64,000 bases of DNA from JAJTFW01 sp964534995 (GCA_964534995.1 CAZHSC010000001.1:81013-145012), one strand, 5' to 3'; shown: positions 26,304 to 35,409, numbered from the stretch's first letter. Notes: a model not told the origin generated them from the letters alone. Program-made: numbers and translations.

Positions 26304-27356
26304 TTATTGTACAGATTTTAGATGAATGTCATTACCCGGCCGCAACTGCAGCAAGCCGGTAGTGATAACGGTATCCCCCGAGGTAAGGCCACTGATTACC
26401 TGAATGGCGGAGTCGCTGCGGACACCGGTAGTGATACTTACGGTATCGGCTTTGCCCCCATGCACCACAAAGAGCTGCTTACCTTTTAATACAGGTACAA
26501 CTGCCTGCGTGGGAACGAGCAGCGCCTGACTGGTGTTCATCCGCACACTTACCCTGGCAAAGGCGCCCGGCATAACACTGCCACTCACCGGCTGACTGTA
26601 GGCGCGCACACGCACGCTGCGTGTACCGGCATCAGCCACAGGGTCGATGGCATATACCCGGCCGTTATAGGTTATACCGTTGGTTCCCGTGGTATAGGTT
26701 AAGGTATCACCCTTATGAATACGCCCCAGATAACCGGAAGGAATAGTGAATTCCACTTTGAGGGGTTCCGTTTGCTGCAGGGTGGTAATCATCTGCTGGC
26801 TGCTCACCAGTGCGCCGGTGCTGACCTGCCTAAGACCAAGGATGCCAGAGAAAGGTGCACGGATTTCGGTTTTTTCTATTTGTGCAAGCAAAACATCGAG
26901 TTCCGCCTTCAGTGTTTCAGTTTCTGTTTGCAGTACATCGAACTCTTCCTTGCTGATACCTTCCATGGCAAGCAGCTTACGGTTGCGCTCCAGGCGCTGT
27001 CCGGCGAGCCGCAGTTGCAGCTTCACCTTCGCCGCTTGCGCCTGCAATTCGCTGTCATTGATCTTTACCAGGAGTTCGCCCTTCTGTACCGGAGCCCCTT
27101 CGTTGATATGAATAAAGGTGATCCGCCCAGATGTCTCCGCCTTCAGCGTAACTTCTTCGTTGGGGAGCAGGGTGCCGGTACATTGCAGTTCTTCCGTGAA
27201 AGCCACCGGACGAATGATCCTTGCATCTACGCTCACCACTGCACCCTTACCTGCCTGACCGCCCGGAATATTTTTTTTAGAGGGGATAAAAATTATCTTG
27301 AGCAGAAAAAGTGCGGCGATGACGGATAGGGAGATCAGGAAGGTACGAACGCGCAT
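26304..27356 (-). CDS. RND efflux periplasmic adaptor (membrane fusion protein)
   Basis: A 350-residue adaptor with an N-terminal membrane anchor (LISLSVIAALFLLKIIFIP). It contains a biotinyl-lipoyl-like half motif (GRITFIHINEGAPVQKGELL), an alpha-hairpin (about 95-150), the second lipoyl half (EIRAPFSGILGLRQVSTGALV) and beta-barrel plus membrane-proximal domains (DTLTYTTGTNG; SVMPGAFARVSV). It bridges the RND pump and the TolC channel and is the first gene of the operon. The upstream region shows TATCTTCG (reverse strand, 27371-27378), one mismatch from the -7 box, so the operon probably has its own promoter rather than reading through from the dismutase gene 75 bases upstream. Confidence 0.92.
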   Translation of the reverse strand: MRVRTFLISLSVIAALFLLKIIFIPSKKNIPGGQAGKGAVVSVDARIIRPVAFTEELQCTGTLLPNEEVTLKAETSGRITFIHINEGAPVQKGELLVKINDSELQAQAAKVKLQLRLAGQRLERNRKLLAMEGISKEEFDVLQTETETLKAELDVLLAQIEKTEIRAPFSGILGLRQVSTGALVSSQQMITTLQQTEPLKVEFTIPSGYLGRIHKGDTLTYTTGTNGITYNGRVYAIDPVADAGTRSVRVRAYSQPVSGSVMPGAFARVSVRMNTSQALLVPTQAVVPVLKGKQLFVVHGGKADTVSITTGVRSDSAIQVISGLTSGDTVITTGLLQLRPGNDIHLKSVQ

Positions 27357-27431
27357 AGTTTAATTTTTTTCGAAGATAAGAAATACAGTTTTTACCGGAA
27401 TGTTGCTGTAAAAGCGGGTGCAACAGGGTAC

Positions 27432-28136
27432 TCAGCCCAGGCGTCCTGCCACCACATCCCAGTTCACTACATTCCACCAGGCATTGATATAATCCGCTCT
27501 CTTATTCTGATACTTCAGATAATAGGCATGTTCCCACACATCAATACCGAGCAGGGGTGTACCTTTGAATTCAGACAAATCCATCAGGGGGTTATCCTGA
27601 TTCGCTGTGGAGCCAATGGCAAGTTTTCCATCATCGCTTTTTACCAGCCATGCCCACCCGGAACCAAAGCGGCTTTTTGCGGCTTCATTGAACAGATTCC
27701 TGAAGGTATCAAAATTTCCAAAGGAAGCGTTGATGGCTTCCGCAATTCTTCCTGTAGGTTGTCCACCGCCGTTAGGCTTCATAATTGTCCAGAAAAACGA
27801 ATGATTCCAGTGACCTCCTCCGTTGTTGCGTACCCCGGCAGGGAACCTGGAAATATTTTTGATGATTTTATCAATGGACGCTTCATGAATATGCAGGTCG
27901 CCACAAAGTTTGTTCAGGTTGTCAACATATGCTTTATGATGCTTTGAATGATGGATTTCCATCGTTAACGCGTCGATGTGTGGTTCGAGCGCCTTGTAAT
28001 CATAGGGAATCATGGGCAATGAAAAGTTTGGGTCGCCATGCGGATGAGCCATCAGGCCGGTTTGCATAGCGATAGTACCCACCGCGGCGGCCGCGCTGAT
28101 TTTAATGAAATCCCTTCGGTTGAAATTGTTTTCCAT
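27432..28136 (-). CDS. sodA: Superoxide dismutase, Mn-type, with twin-arginine signal
   Basis: A 234-residue dismutase. The metal ligands are His62 (in MEIHHSKHH), His112 (GHWNHSFFW), Asp199 and His203 (DVWEHAYYLKYQ). The pattern GGGHWNH together with ANQDNPL, where the active-site Gln comes from the C-terminal half, is that of manganese rather than iron enzymes; metal choice still needs measurement. Before the enzyme lies a Tat-type signal: NRRDFIK at residues 6-12, an Ala-rich core and LMAHPHG. This predicts export of the folded, metal-loaded enzyme to the periplasm, where it would protect against external superoxide. tatA is also encoded in this window. The gene lies between a biotin carrier gene (143 bases upstream) and the efflux operon. 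Confidence 0.9.
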   Translation of the reverse strand: MENNFNRRDFIKISAAAAVGTIAMQTGLMAHPHGDPNFSLPMIPYDYKALEPHIDALTMEIHHSKHHKAYVDNLNKLCGDLHIHEASIDKIIKNISRFPAGVRNNGGGHWNHSFFWTIMKPNGGGQPTGRIAEAINASFGNFDTFRNLFNEAAKSRFGSGWAWLVKSDDGKLAIGSTANQDNPLMDLSEFKGTPLLGIDVWEHAYYLKYQNKRADYINAWWNVVNWDVVAGRLG

Positions 28137-28279
28137 ATTGATGTGAGGATTATATATAGTAAGTAAGGACAGTGGAATGGAGGATGTTGCGGTTTACAGG
28201 GCATACGCTGCGCCGTACGATCGCCACCACAGGGTGTCAGGAAATGAATTTCAGACAGGCCACCAGGCAGGAGGATGAA

Positions 28280-28777
28280 TTATGTCAGGAAAATAAGTAC
28301 TTCATTCTTTTCCACGGCCTGCCCTTTTTTCACGGCAATTTTTTTCACGGTTGCATCTGCCAATGCTTTCAGGGAGTTTTCCATCTTCATGGCTTCCAGT
28401 ACCAGTAGCGTGTCGCCCTTGTGAATTACCTGGCCCTCTTCTACGGGAATGTTTACTACCAGTCCGGGCATAGGCGCTTTAAGATCCCCTGCCCGGCTGG
28501 AGGAAGAAACATCCATTCCCAGTTCTTTCAGCAATTCATCAAACCGGGTTTTCAGGTTCACCTGTACTTTACATCCGTTTACAGAGATCAGGAATTCCTT
28601 GTTGGCCGTATCTGTATGCAGGACTTCCAAAGCATAGGAAGTACCATCCATAATGAGGTGATAAGAACCGGCATGCAAATGCTGGAGGTCAAAGTCCTGG
28701 GGCTCGCCGTTAATGAGGAGTTGAGGTCCTTTGTTTTCTATGTTCCATGCAGTCTTTCCGTTGATAATTGCTTTCAT
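28280..28777 (-). CDS. Biotin carboxyl carrier protein-like subunit
   Basis: A 165-residue protein whose C-terminal 75 residues form a biotinyl domain: LKAPMPGLVVNIPVEEGQVI, GDTLLVLEAMKMEN with biotinylated Lys131, 34 residues from the end as usual. The N-terminal part resembles the front of carriers linked to propionyl/acyl-CoA carboxylases or oxaloacetate/methylmalonyl decarboxylases. It would carry CO2 as carboxybiotin between subunits. The partner carboxylase and transferase genes are not in this window, so it is either a stand-alone subunit or partnered elsewhere. A -7 box lies immediately before the ATG. Confidence 0.85.
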   Translation of the reverse strand: MKAIINGKTAWNIENKGPQLLINGEPQDFDLQHLHAGSYHLIMDGTSYALEVLHTDTANKEFLISVNGCKVQVNLKTRFDELLKELGMDVSSSSRAGDLKAPMPGLVVNIPVEEGQVIHKGDTLLVLEAMKMENSLKALADATVKKIAVKKGQAVEKNEVLIFLT

Positions 28778-28784
28778 GATGTAA

Positions 28785-28792
28785 CAAAGGTA
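28785..28792 (-). promoter_or_regulatory. -7 box of the biotin carrier gene
   Basis: The reverse strand reads TACCTTTG, a perfect TAnnTTTG, ending 8 bases before the ATG at 28777; TTTG occurs 25 bases further upstream, a long spacing. The transcript would have almost no leader. Confidence 0.5.
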
Positions 28793-28889
28793 AAATATCC
28801 TGTCGAATATACCAGCACAAACACTGTTTCGTTGATAAATTCAAGTGGAGGGTGAAAGAATCAGCTCCATGAGAGTTACTTTCGTTGCA

Positions 28890-31800
28890 ATGTCTTATAA
28901 ACGCCGGCTGCTTATATTTATTTCGCTTGCTGTTGGTTTCCTGGTCACAGGAATGGCCTTGCAGTTTTGGCAGGAACGTAAAGTAGTTGCACAGGAAAAG
29001 CCGGCAGCAAATGCCGAAATCGTACTCAACAAACTGATCCGTGACCTGGATGACAGGCTTACTTTGCTGCTCCCTGAGTTAGAAGGCATTCGTTTTAATG
29101 AAAGATCCTTTTCAATGAAGGTGCAGGATATGGAGATCCCTGAATACTCCTTTTTCTTTGTTTTTGAAAACGACGTACTTAAATATTGGACTGACAACCG
29201 GGTGTTCCCTGATCCGGCGGCGATTAGCAGACTGGAAACCGGAAGGATTCATCTGATTGGTAACGGATGGTATTACCTGCAATCATATGCAAGGGGTCAC
29301 AGGATCCTTACAGGGCTCTTGCTCATACAGCACCAGTATATATTGCAGAACAAATACCTGCAAAACCGGTTCATCAAAGAACTGGGCTTGCCGTATAACA
29401 CCCTGCTCGAAACAGCGGGCAACGCGAGAGGGTATGCCATTAAAAATGAAAAAGGAAAAGAGTTATTCCGCCTGAATTTTGACAATGAAGATCATCTGAA
29501 CCAGTGCCCCCGTTTAATTTCGAATTTATATGGGATTGCATTGTTTTTTATCCTGCTACTGTCATTTGATGCGTTGAGGCGCTTCGCACGCAAAAGATCT
29601 GTATGGGGTATTATCCTCCTGGTTAGTATCCTCATCATCCGCTTTCTCATGGCCAGTTTTTACTGGCCGAAGGCTTTGTATGAGAGCGATCTCTTCAACA
29701 GCACCTATTATGCCAGTGGATTTATGCTCAATTCACTCGGCGATTTGTTGATTACAGTGGCAGTAGCATTTCTGTTGATTATTTTCACCTATACCTGGCT
29801 GTTGCAGGGTAACAGGTTCAGGGAGGGGATGAAGAGCAGGGTGTTGATTCTTCTGGTGTTTTACAGCACTTTTATTTTTTCATCATTGATTAATTATCTG
29901 CTGAGCGGGTTGATTATTAACTCCCGGATTTCATTTGACATTCGTAATATTTTTCAATTGAGTGTATATACCGCCATAGGCATGCTCGTGATCGGGATGC
30001 TGTTGGGTACTTTTTACCTGCTGTGTGATGGCGGCGTGCAGTTTATCAGGAAAACAAAACTGAAATTTTCTCATGTCGCCATCCTGTTTCTGCTGTCTCA
30101 GGGATTATTCCTTGTCACACTACTGATATTCCGGAATCATGATCTGTTTTCGGATTATGGAGTAAGCGCGTTCTTAATGGCGAATATCCTCATACTTTTT
30201 ATCGGGTATATCCGGCGCGCCGACCTTCAGTTATATTCGCTTTCAAGAACCGCTCTGGTTATACTGGTGTTTTCATTGTACGCTTCGCAGATTATTTATT
30301 CCTTCAATGAAATCCGCGAACAGCAAAAAAGGCAATTGCTGGCGGCGCAACTGGAGAATGAACAGGATATTATTGCCGAGTTCCTGCTGCAAAATACCGA
30401 ATCACGTTTACGCAATGACAAAACCCTGATTCGACTTTTTTCCATGTCACCGCAAATACTGATCAATTCGCCGGATGTGATCGATGACCTGGGCAGGCAA
30501 CTGTCCCGGCAGTATTTCACTGGTTATCTTGGCCGGTATGAAGTGAAGTTTAAATATTTCAGTGCAAATGATTTGCCCATCAACAGGTCTGGCGACCCTT
30601 CCTGGAACCTGGATATCATCCGGGCAAGAAATGAAAAAGAAGGCAAGCCTGTTCCCGGCAGCAGTTTTAATTATTTCCGGGGTGAGAATGGCCGTGCGGA
30701 ATATACCGGCCTCCTGCGTCCCGGTAGTTTGGATAATCCCCTGGGTACCCTGGTCGTTGAACTCATCGCACGTTCATCACTGGAGGAAAACGGTTTGCCC
30801 GAACTGCTGCTCAATGATAAAGTCGGGAATTCGCGCGACCTCAGTAATTATGCTTACGCCAAATACCAGCAGGGAAAGCTGGTAAACCAGTCAGGGAATT
30901 ATAATTATTATTTAACGGAAGGCCCTTATTTGCAGCATATGCGCAACCTGGATGGAATGCGCTTTGTTTCTTTTGATGATCACCTGCACCTGTTTTATCG
31001 CTATGAACGCAACCTTATTATTATCAGTACGCCCAAACAGGGCATATGGGTCTGGGTTACGCTATTTTCCTACCTCTTCGCATTCTTTACATTTCTTTAT
31101 ATACTGCTTGATGTCTCCATTCGCTTTTTCAGAGCGGGTTTCAGACTGCGTCTGAGCTTTAACAGCAGGATACAGCTAACGATTGTCCTGATAGTAATAG
31201 GTACACTGGTATTTATTGGCGCCGCTACGGTCACCTATATCATAGATAATTATGAAAAGGCGCAAACCAAAAGGATCAGGGAAAAACTGAATGACATCAG
31301 GGAGCTTGTAGAGAATCAACTGCGTATGCGTGGTGAACTTGGCAGCAGCATCAGCGATGACCTGCTCTATTCGTTCACCAATTTGTCGGGCACCCTGCGT
31401 ACTGATTTTAATATTTATACACCCGATGGTCATTTGTATTTTTCATCGCAGCCCGGCATCTACGAGCAGGAAATCATCGCTCCCCTGATGAACCGTGTGG
31501 CCTACATGAGCCTTACTACCAACCAAAAAGCGCTTTATGTGCAAAGTGAAAATATTGGCATGCTCCGCTATATCGCGGCGTATGAACCTATCCGGAATGT
31601 AGCCAATAAAGGGATAGGCTTTTTGAGTTTACCTTATTTTGACAGGGAAACCGAACTGAAACGTGATATCTCCGGATTCCTTGTGGCTTTGATAAATTTG
31701 TATGTGCTGCTGTTCAGTGTTTCTATCCTTGTTGCTTTCTTTATTTCAAATCACATCACCCTGCCGCTGAGAATCATTCAGGAGAACTTACGGAGAACGA

Positions 31801-32591
31801 AACTCGGTGCCGTGAACCAGCCCATTGTTTGGAAGGCAAAGGATGAAATTGGCGATCTGATTGAAGAATATAACCGGATGCTGGACCAGCTGCAGAAAAG
31901 CGCTGATTTACTTGCCAGGTCAGAGCGGGAAAGCGCCTGGAGGGAAATGGCGAAACAGGTAGCCCATGAAATAAAAAATCCTCTCACACCTATGAAGCTG
32001 GGCATCCAGCATCTTCAGCGGGCCATGGATGCGAAGCATCCGCAGATGGAGGAACTGGTGAAGAAGATAACGGCTACCCTGATTGAACAAATAGACACCC
32101 TGTCAAATATTGCAACCGAATTCAGTCATTTCGCCAAGATGCCCAAACCTGAGTATACACGGGTGGAACTTACCGGGGTGCTTCAGCACGCACTCGATTT
32201 ATACAGTGAAGATGGCAATGCCCGCTTTGTCTTTGAAGATCACCCGGAGGCGGCTTATGTGCAGGCGGATAAGGACCAGTTGATACGTGTATTTGGTAAT
32301 CTGATAAAGAATGCCGTTCAGGCCATACCCGATGGCAGAGAGGGCCTCGTTGTCATCCGGGTGGAGGAAAGTAAGGACGAATTCCTGGTAAGTGTAAGTG
32401 ATAACGGTATTGGGATACCGAATGATCAGTTACCGAAAATATTTGTTCCCAATTTCACCACAAAGTCCGGTGGAACCGGCCTGGGCCTGGCGATGGTGAA
32501 AGCCATGGTGGAAGGCATGGGCGGGCAGGTTTGGTTTACCACCAGAGAAAATGAGAGTACCAGTTTTTATGTGAAACTCCTGAAAAGATGA
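28890..32591 (+). CDS. Very large membrane sensor histidine kinase
   Basis: About 1233 residues from the ATG at 28890; an ATG at 28869 and a GTG at 28845 are also in frame. After one TM (LLIFISLAVGFLVTGMAL) and an extracytoplasmic domain come several TM segments (about 215-470), a second large extracytoplasmic region, further TMs (about 720-790), another sensor region and a final TM. A HAMP-like linker (ITLPLRIIQENL) follows. The kinase core has the H-box VAHEIKNPLTPMKLG (His1026), N-box NLIKNAVQA, G1 DNGIGIP and G2 GGTGLGLAMVK, as in NtrY-like kinases. No response regulator is adjacent, so its partner is unknown. It is unusually long and multi-domain for a histidine kinase. It is divergent from the biotin carrier gene. 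Confidence 0.88.
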   Translation: MSYKRRLLIFISLAVGFLVTGMALQFWQERKVVAQEKPAANAEIVLNKLIRDLDDRLTLLLPELEGIRFNERSFSMKVQDMEIPEYSFFFVFENDVLKYWTDNRVFPDPAAISRLETGRIHLIGNGWYYLQSYARGHRILTGLLLIQHQYILQNKYLQNRFIKELGLPYNTLLETAGNARGYAIKNEKGKELFRLNFDNEDHLNQCPRLISNLYGIALFFILLLSFDALRRFARKRSVWGIILLVSILIIRFLMASFYWPKALYESDLFNSTYYASGFMLNSLGDLLITVAVAFLLIIFTYTWLLQGNRFREGMKSRVLILLVFYSTFIFSSLINYLLSGLIINSRISFDIRNIFQLSVYTAIGMLVIGMLLGTFYLLCDGGVQFIRKTKLKFSHVAILFLLSQGLFLVTLLIFRNHDLFSDYGVSAFLMANILILFIGYIRRADLQLYSLSRTALVILVFSLYASQIIYSFNEIREQQKRQLLAAQLENEQDIIAEFLLQNTESRLRNDKTLIRLFSMSPQILINSPDVIDDLGRQLSRQYFTGYLGRYEVKFKYFSANDLPINRSGDPSWNLDIIRARNEKEGKPVPGSSFNYFRGENGRAEYTGLLRPGSLDNPLGTLVVELIARSSLEENGLPELLLNDKVGNSRDLSNYAYAKYQQGKLVNQSGNYNYYLTEGPYLQHMRNLDGMRFVSFDDHLHLFYRYERNLIIISTPKQGIWVWVTLFSYLFAFFTFLYILLDVSIRFFRAGFRLRLSFNSRIQLTIVLIVIGTLVFIGAATVTYIIDNYEKAQTKRIREKLNDIRELVENQLRMRGELGSSISDDLLYSFTNLSGTLRTDFNIYTPDGHLYFSSQPGIYEQEIIAPLMNRVAYMSLTTNQKALYVQSENIGMLRYIAAYEPIRNVANKGIGFLSLPYFDRETELKRDISGFLVALINLYVLLFSVSILVAFFISNHITLPLRIIQENLRRTKLGAVNQPIVWKAKDEIGDLIEEYNRMLDQLQKSADLLARSERESAWREMAKQVAHEIKNPLTPMKLGIQHLQRAMDAKHPQMEELVKKITATLIEQIDTLSNIATEFSHFAKMPKPEYTRVELTGVLQHALDLYSEDGNARFVFEDHPEAAYVQADKDQLIRVFGNLIKNAVQAIPDGREGLVVIRVEESKDEFLVSVSDNGIGIPNDQLPKIFVPNFTTKSGGTGLGLAMVKAMVEGMGGQVWFTTRENESTSFYVKLLKR

Positions 32592-32603
32592 TTTTAACTC
32601 AAA

Positions 32604-32630
32604 AGACGACGATCGCGTCTATCGTTTTTT
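32604..32630 (+). terminator. Probable terminator after the large kinase
   Basis: Overlapping short stems (AGACG/CGTCT, or ACGAT/ATCGT at 32609-32625) are followed directly by TTTTTT (32625-32630), 13 bases after the stop codon. Confidence 0.45.
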
Positions 32631-32642
32631 CTACAGATGTTA

Positions 32643-33095
32643 TCATCCCCTCAAACGGTCCAGCAAATCATTTAACTGGGTAGTTTCGGCTTTGCTGATT
32701 CCATTCAGACGCTTCAGCCATTCATCCACATTGGCGTCAAGTTCAGCGAGTAATTCAAGGCCTTTTTGCGTAATCCAGATGTCTACCTGCCGCCTGTTGT
32801 GTTTACAGATTTCACGTTTCACCAGCGCTTTCTGTCTCAGTTTTTCAACCAGACGTGTGGCATTTGAATTTTTATCGATCATCCTTTCTGTGATATCTCC
32901 CAGGCGCAGCGCGTTCGGGAAGGAACCCCGTAGTATCCTCAATACATTGTATTGCTGGGGGGAAATGCCATAGGGCTTCAGTCGCTGTATGTTCTGTCCT
33001 TCCAGCCAGCTGGCTGTAAATAAAATGTTCACCATCGCTTTTTCATAGTCATTGGTGAATTTGCGCTGATTGATAGCTTCTTCTATGGTTCCCAT
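32643..33095 (-). CDS. MarR-family transcriptional regulator
   Basis: A 150-residue winged-helix protein. It has an N-terminal dimer helix (EKAMVNILFTASWLEGQNIQ), YGISPQQYNVLRIL, recognition region GDITERMIDKNSNATRLVEKL and wing RRQVDIWITQKGLELL. MarR proteins are dimeric repressors that usually release DNA on binding a small phenolic or oxidised ligand. The promoter lies directly against the start codon and contains a perfect palindrome (ACAATTGT), which suggests autoregulation. It lies downstream of the fructosamine-kinase-like gene on the same strand, 197 bases away; its targets are unknown. Confidence 0.9.
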   Translation of the reverse strand: MGTIEEAINQRKFTNDYEKAMVNILFTASWLEGQNIQRLKPYGISPQQYNVLRILRGSFPNALRLGDITERMIDKNSNATRLVEKLRQKALVKREICKHNRRQVDIWITQKGLELLAELDANVDEWLKRLNGISKAETTQLNDLLDRLRG

Positions 33096-33099
33096 CCCG

Positions 33100-33131
33100 C
33101 AAAGATACGATTACAATTGTTGTTGATACAA
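33100..33131 (-). promoter_or_regulatory. Promoter with internal palindrome, MarR gene
   Basis: The reverse strand reads TTG (33129-33131), 21 bases and TATCTTTG (33100-33107), a full consensus. The -7 box ends 4 bases before the ATG at 33095, so the mRNA is probably leaderless. The palindrome ACAATTGT (33113-33120) lies in the spacer and is a candidate autoregulatory operator. Confidence 0.6.
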
Positions 33132-33292
33132 GTAAGCGCGTATTTTATTTGACGCCCGGGTCCGTTATAAAAGAAGTATGGATGTTTTTTCCGCTGCAGA
33201 CAGTCTTTTTCAATGATGAGGAAAGAGATGCAGGTGGCACAGCGCGTGTTGCTCTTGCACGCCTTACACCCATAAAGAATTATTTCCGTTTA

Positions 33293-34171
33293 TTAACCGG
33301 TATAATGCTTCAGAATGGCCCTTGTTTGCTGCAGGTAGCTGCCGCCAAAAAGATTTACATGTACCAGCAGCGGGTACAGGTTCCATAAAGCGCAACGCTC
33401 CTCCCAGCCCTTACAAAGCGGGTAGCTTTCGCAGTAAGATCTGTAAAAACCGGGGTCAAAACCGCCAAACAGAGTGGTCATGGCAATATCGGCTTCGCGG
33501 CAACTGAAGGACACGGCGGGATCTATCAGCCAGGCATTGCCGTCCTTTCCGGTGATGATATTACCTTTCCAGAGGTCGCCATGTATGAAGGAAGGTTTTT
33601 CATCCGGTATCAGCTGAGCGCTTATTTCAAAAAACTTGTCAAAAACCTTTTGATCAGCCGTGGTGATTTTGCCTTGCCGCAGAGCCAGGCGTACCTGCGG
33701 TTCCAGCCTTCGCCTGATGTAGAAGGCGGAAAGTGTTTCTTCCTGTTTGTTATCCTGCGGTAGCGAACCCATATAGTTGTTGAAGGCCAGTCCAAATTTC
33801 TCCGCCTGGTGCCGGTGCATGGATGCAAGGCTCTGTCCTAAGTTACTGAAGAAATTTTTATTTCTGGTTCCTGGTTCTACATATTCAAGGATCAATACCT
33901 GATGTTGTTTCAGTTCGGTTACGGCGACAACAGCCGGTACAGCCATGCTGTGGGTATCCATGATCATTTGCAGGCCGGCGGCCTCTGCTTTAAACATACC
34001 CGGGCAACGTGAGGATGCATGGATTTTCATGACAAAGCACCCTTCTGCGGTTTCTATTTTATAAACGGCGGAGATGCTGCCCCCGCCCAGTACATCCAGT
34101 GATATAATGTCCACAAAACGATGAAAGCTCTGTTGCCAGGATAAACGAAAGGCGTCAGCGGGATTCATCAT
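33293..34171 (-). CDS. Fructosamine kinase family protein
   Basis: A 292-residue aminoglycoside-phosphotransferase-fold kinase of full family length. Seen are the nucleotide-binding turn LGGGSISAVYKIET, Lys in CFVMKIH, LILEYVEPG, GLAFNNYMGSLPQDN, the catalytic HGDLWKGNII and the metal-binding DPAVSFSCREADIAMT. The ending LYPLLVHVNLFGGSYLQQ is characteristic of the bacterial fructosamine kinase family. Enzymes of this group phosphorylate ketoamines (glycated lysines or ribulosamines) and so repair or recycle glycated proteins. Two ATG codons stand together at 34171 and 34168. It is divergent from the aminotransferase gene, with 71 bases between. Confidence 0.9.
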   Translation of the reverse strand: MMNPADAFRLSWQQSFHRFVDIISLDVLGGGSISAVYKIETAEGCFVMKIHASSRCPGMFKAEAAGLQMIMDTHSMAVPAVVAVTELKQHQVLILEYVEPGTRNKNFFSNLGQSLASMHRHQAEKFGLAFNNYMGSLPQDNKQEETLSAFYIRRRLEPQVRLALRQGKITTADQKVFDKFFEISAQLIPDEKPSFIHGDLWKGNIITGKDGNAWLIDPAVSFSCREADIAMTTLFGGFDPGFYRSYCESYPLCKGWEERCALWNLYPLLVHVNLFGGSYLQQTRAILKHYTG

Positions 34172-34200
34172 TCTTTTTTTGGGTGAGGATCAATTGTATC

Positions 34201-34208
34201 CAAAGATA
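34201..34208 (-). promoter_or_regulatory. -7 box of the fructosamine-kinase-like gene
   Basis: The reverse strand reads TATCTTTG, a perfect TAnnTTTG, 30 bases before the ATG at 34171. No clear TTG lies at the usual distance; TTC is the nearest match. Confidence 0.5.
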
Positions 34209-34242
34209 GGAATCTGCGCTATTGATGAAGTTGTAAATTCGT

Positions 34243-35409
34243 GTGGAGATGCCGGAATTTACAGGAAATATTCGCAGCAAGCTTCCCAAAGCGGGGACCA
34301 CCATTTTCACCGTGATGTCGGGCCTCGCCAGTGAAACGGGAGCCATTAACCTGAGTCAGGGCTTTCCGGGATTTCCCGTGTCGCAGCAGTTGATAGCGTT
34401 GTATAATAACGCGATGAGAGAAGGACACAACCAGTACGCTCCCATGCAGGGCATCCGTTCATTACGGGAACGGATAGCCGAGAAAATGGAAGATCTCTAT
34501 TCCTGTATCTATCACCCCGATACCGAAATTACCATTACCGCGGGTGGTACACAGGCGCTGTATACGGCCATCAGTGCTTTTGTTCATGAGGGCGATGAAG
34601 TGATAGTGCTGGAACCTGCCTATGACAGTTATGTTCCGGCCATCACATTGGCAGGTGGCATCCCTGTGCATGTACATCTTAAACCACCTTCCTACTCCGT
34701 TCCCTGGGACGAAATCAGGAAACTGATCAACCAGCATACCAGGATGATCATCATCAATACGCCTCATAATCCAACAGGGACCATACTGTCGGCCGGCGAC
34801 ATGATGCAACTTGAGAAACTGACCCATGGTACCGATATCATTGTTTTAAGCGATGAGGTGTATGAGCATATCATCTTTGATGGCTACGAACACCAGAGCG
34901 TTGCCCGCTTCCCGAAACTGGCTTCACGCAGCCTTCTCGTCTTTTCTTTCGGTAAAACCTATCACGCTACCGGCTGGAAAACCGGCTATTGTCTGGGCCC
35001 CGCCAACCTGATGAAAGAATTCAGGAAAGTGCATCAGTTCACTGTTTTCTCCGTGAATACTCCCCTGCAATACGCCCTGGCGGAATTTATGAAGGATAAG
35101 AGCAATTATAACGGTCTGCAGCAATTTTACGGGGAGAAAAGAGATTATTTCCAAAAACTGCTCGCCGGCTCGAAGTTTAAAATACTTCCCTGCAAGGGTT
35201 CCTATTTTCAGCTGCTGGATTACTCCGCCTTGTCGGATGAAAAAGATACTGACTATGCGATTCGTCTGACGAAAGAAAATGGAGTGGCTTCCATTCCTGT
35301 TTCCGTTTTCTATACGGTACCGCAGGATTATCATCTGCTGCGTTTTTGTTTCGCGAAGGAGAATGAAATGCTGGAAATGGCGGCCGATCGCCTCATCAAA
35401 ATCCGTTAG
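34243..35409 (+). CDS. PLP-dependent aminotransferase, methionine/KAT-type (YbdL-like)
   Basis: A 388-residue fold-type I aminotransferase. It has NLSQGFPGFPVSQQLI at the substrate entrance, TAGGTQALYTAISAF, NTPHNPTGT, LSDEVYEHIIFDG, and the PLP lysine in SFGKTYHATGWKTGY (Lys238), with phosphate-binding and carboxylate Arg regions preserved. This is the class that includes YbdL and kynurenine aminotransferase/glutamine transaminase, which prefer Met, Gln and aromatic amino acids. The omega-amidase gene follows 84 bases downstream; the pair makes a Gln-driven, irreversible transamination of 2-oxo acids such as 4-methylthio-2-oxobutyrate likely. The start is GTG at 34243 or ATG at 34249; the two differ by two codons. 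Confidence 0.9.
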   Translation: MEMPEFTGNIRSKLPKAGTTIFTVMSGLASETGAINLSQGFPGFPVSQQLIALYNNAMREGHNQYAPMQGIRSLRERIAEKMEDLYSCIYHPDTEITITAGGTQALYTAISAFVHEGDEVIVLEPAYDSYVPAITLAGGIPVHVHLKPPSYSVPWDEIRKLINQHTRMIIINTPHNPTGTILSAGDMMQLEKLTHGTDIIVLSDEVYEHIIFDGYEHQSVARFPKLASRSLLVFSFGKTYHATGWKTGYCLGPANLMKEFRKVHQFTVFSVNTPLQYALAEFMKDKSNYNGLQQFYGEKRDYFQKLLAGSKFKILPCKGSYFQLLDYSALSDEKDTDYAIRLTKENGVASIPVSVFYTVPQDYHLLRFCFAKENEMLEMAADRLIKIR

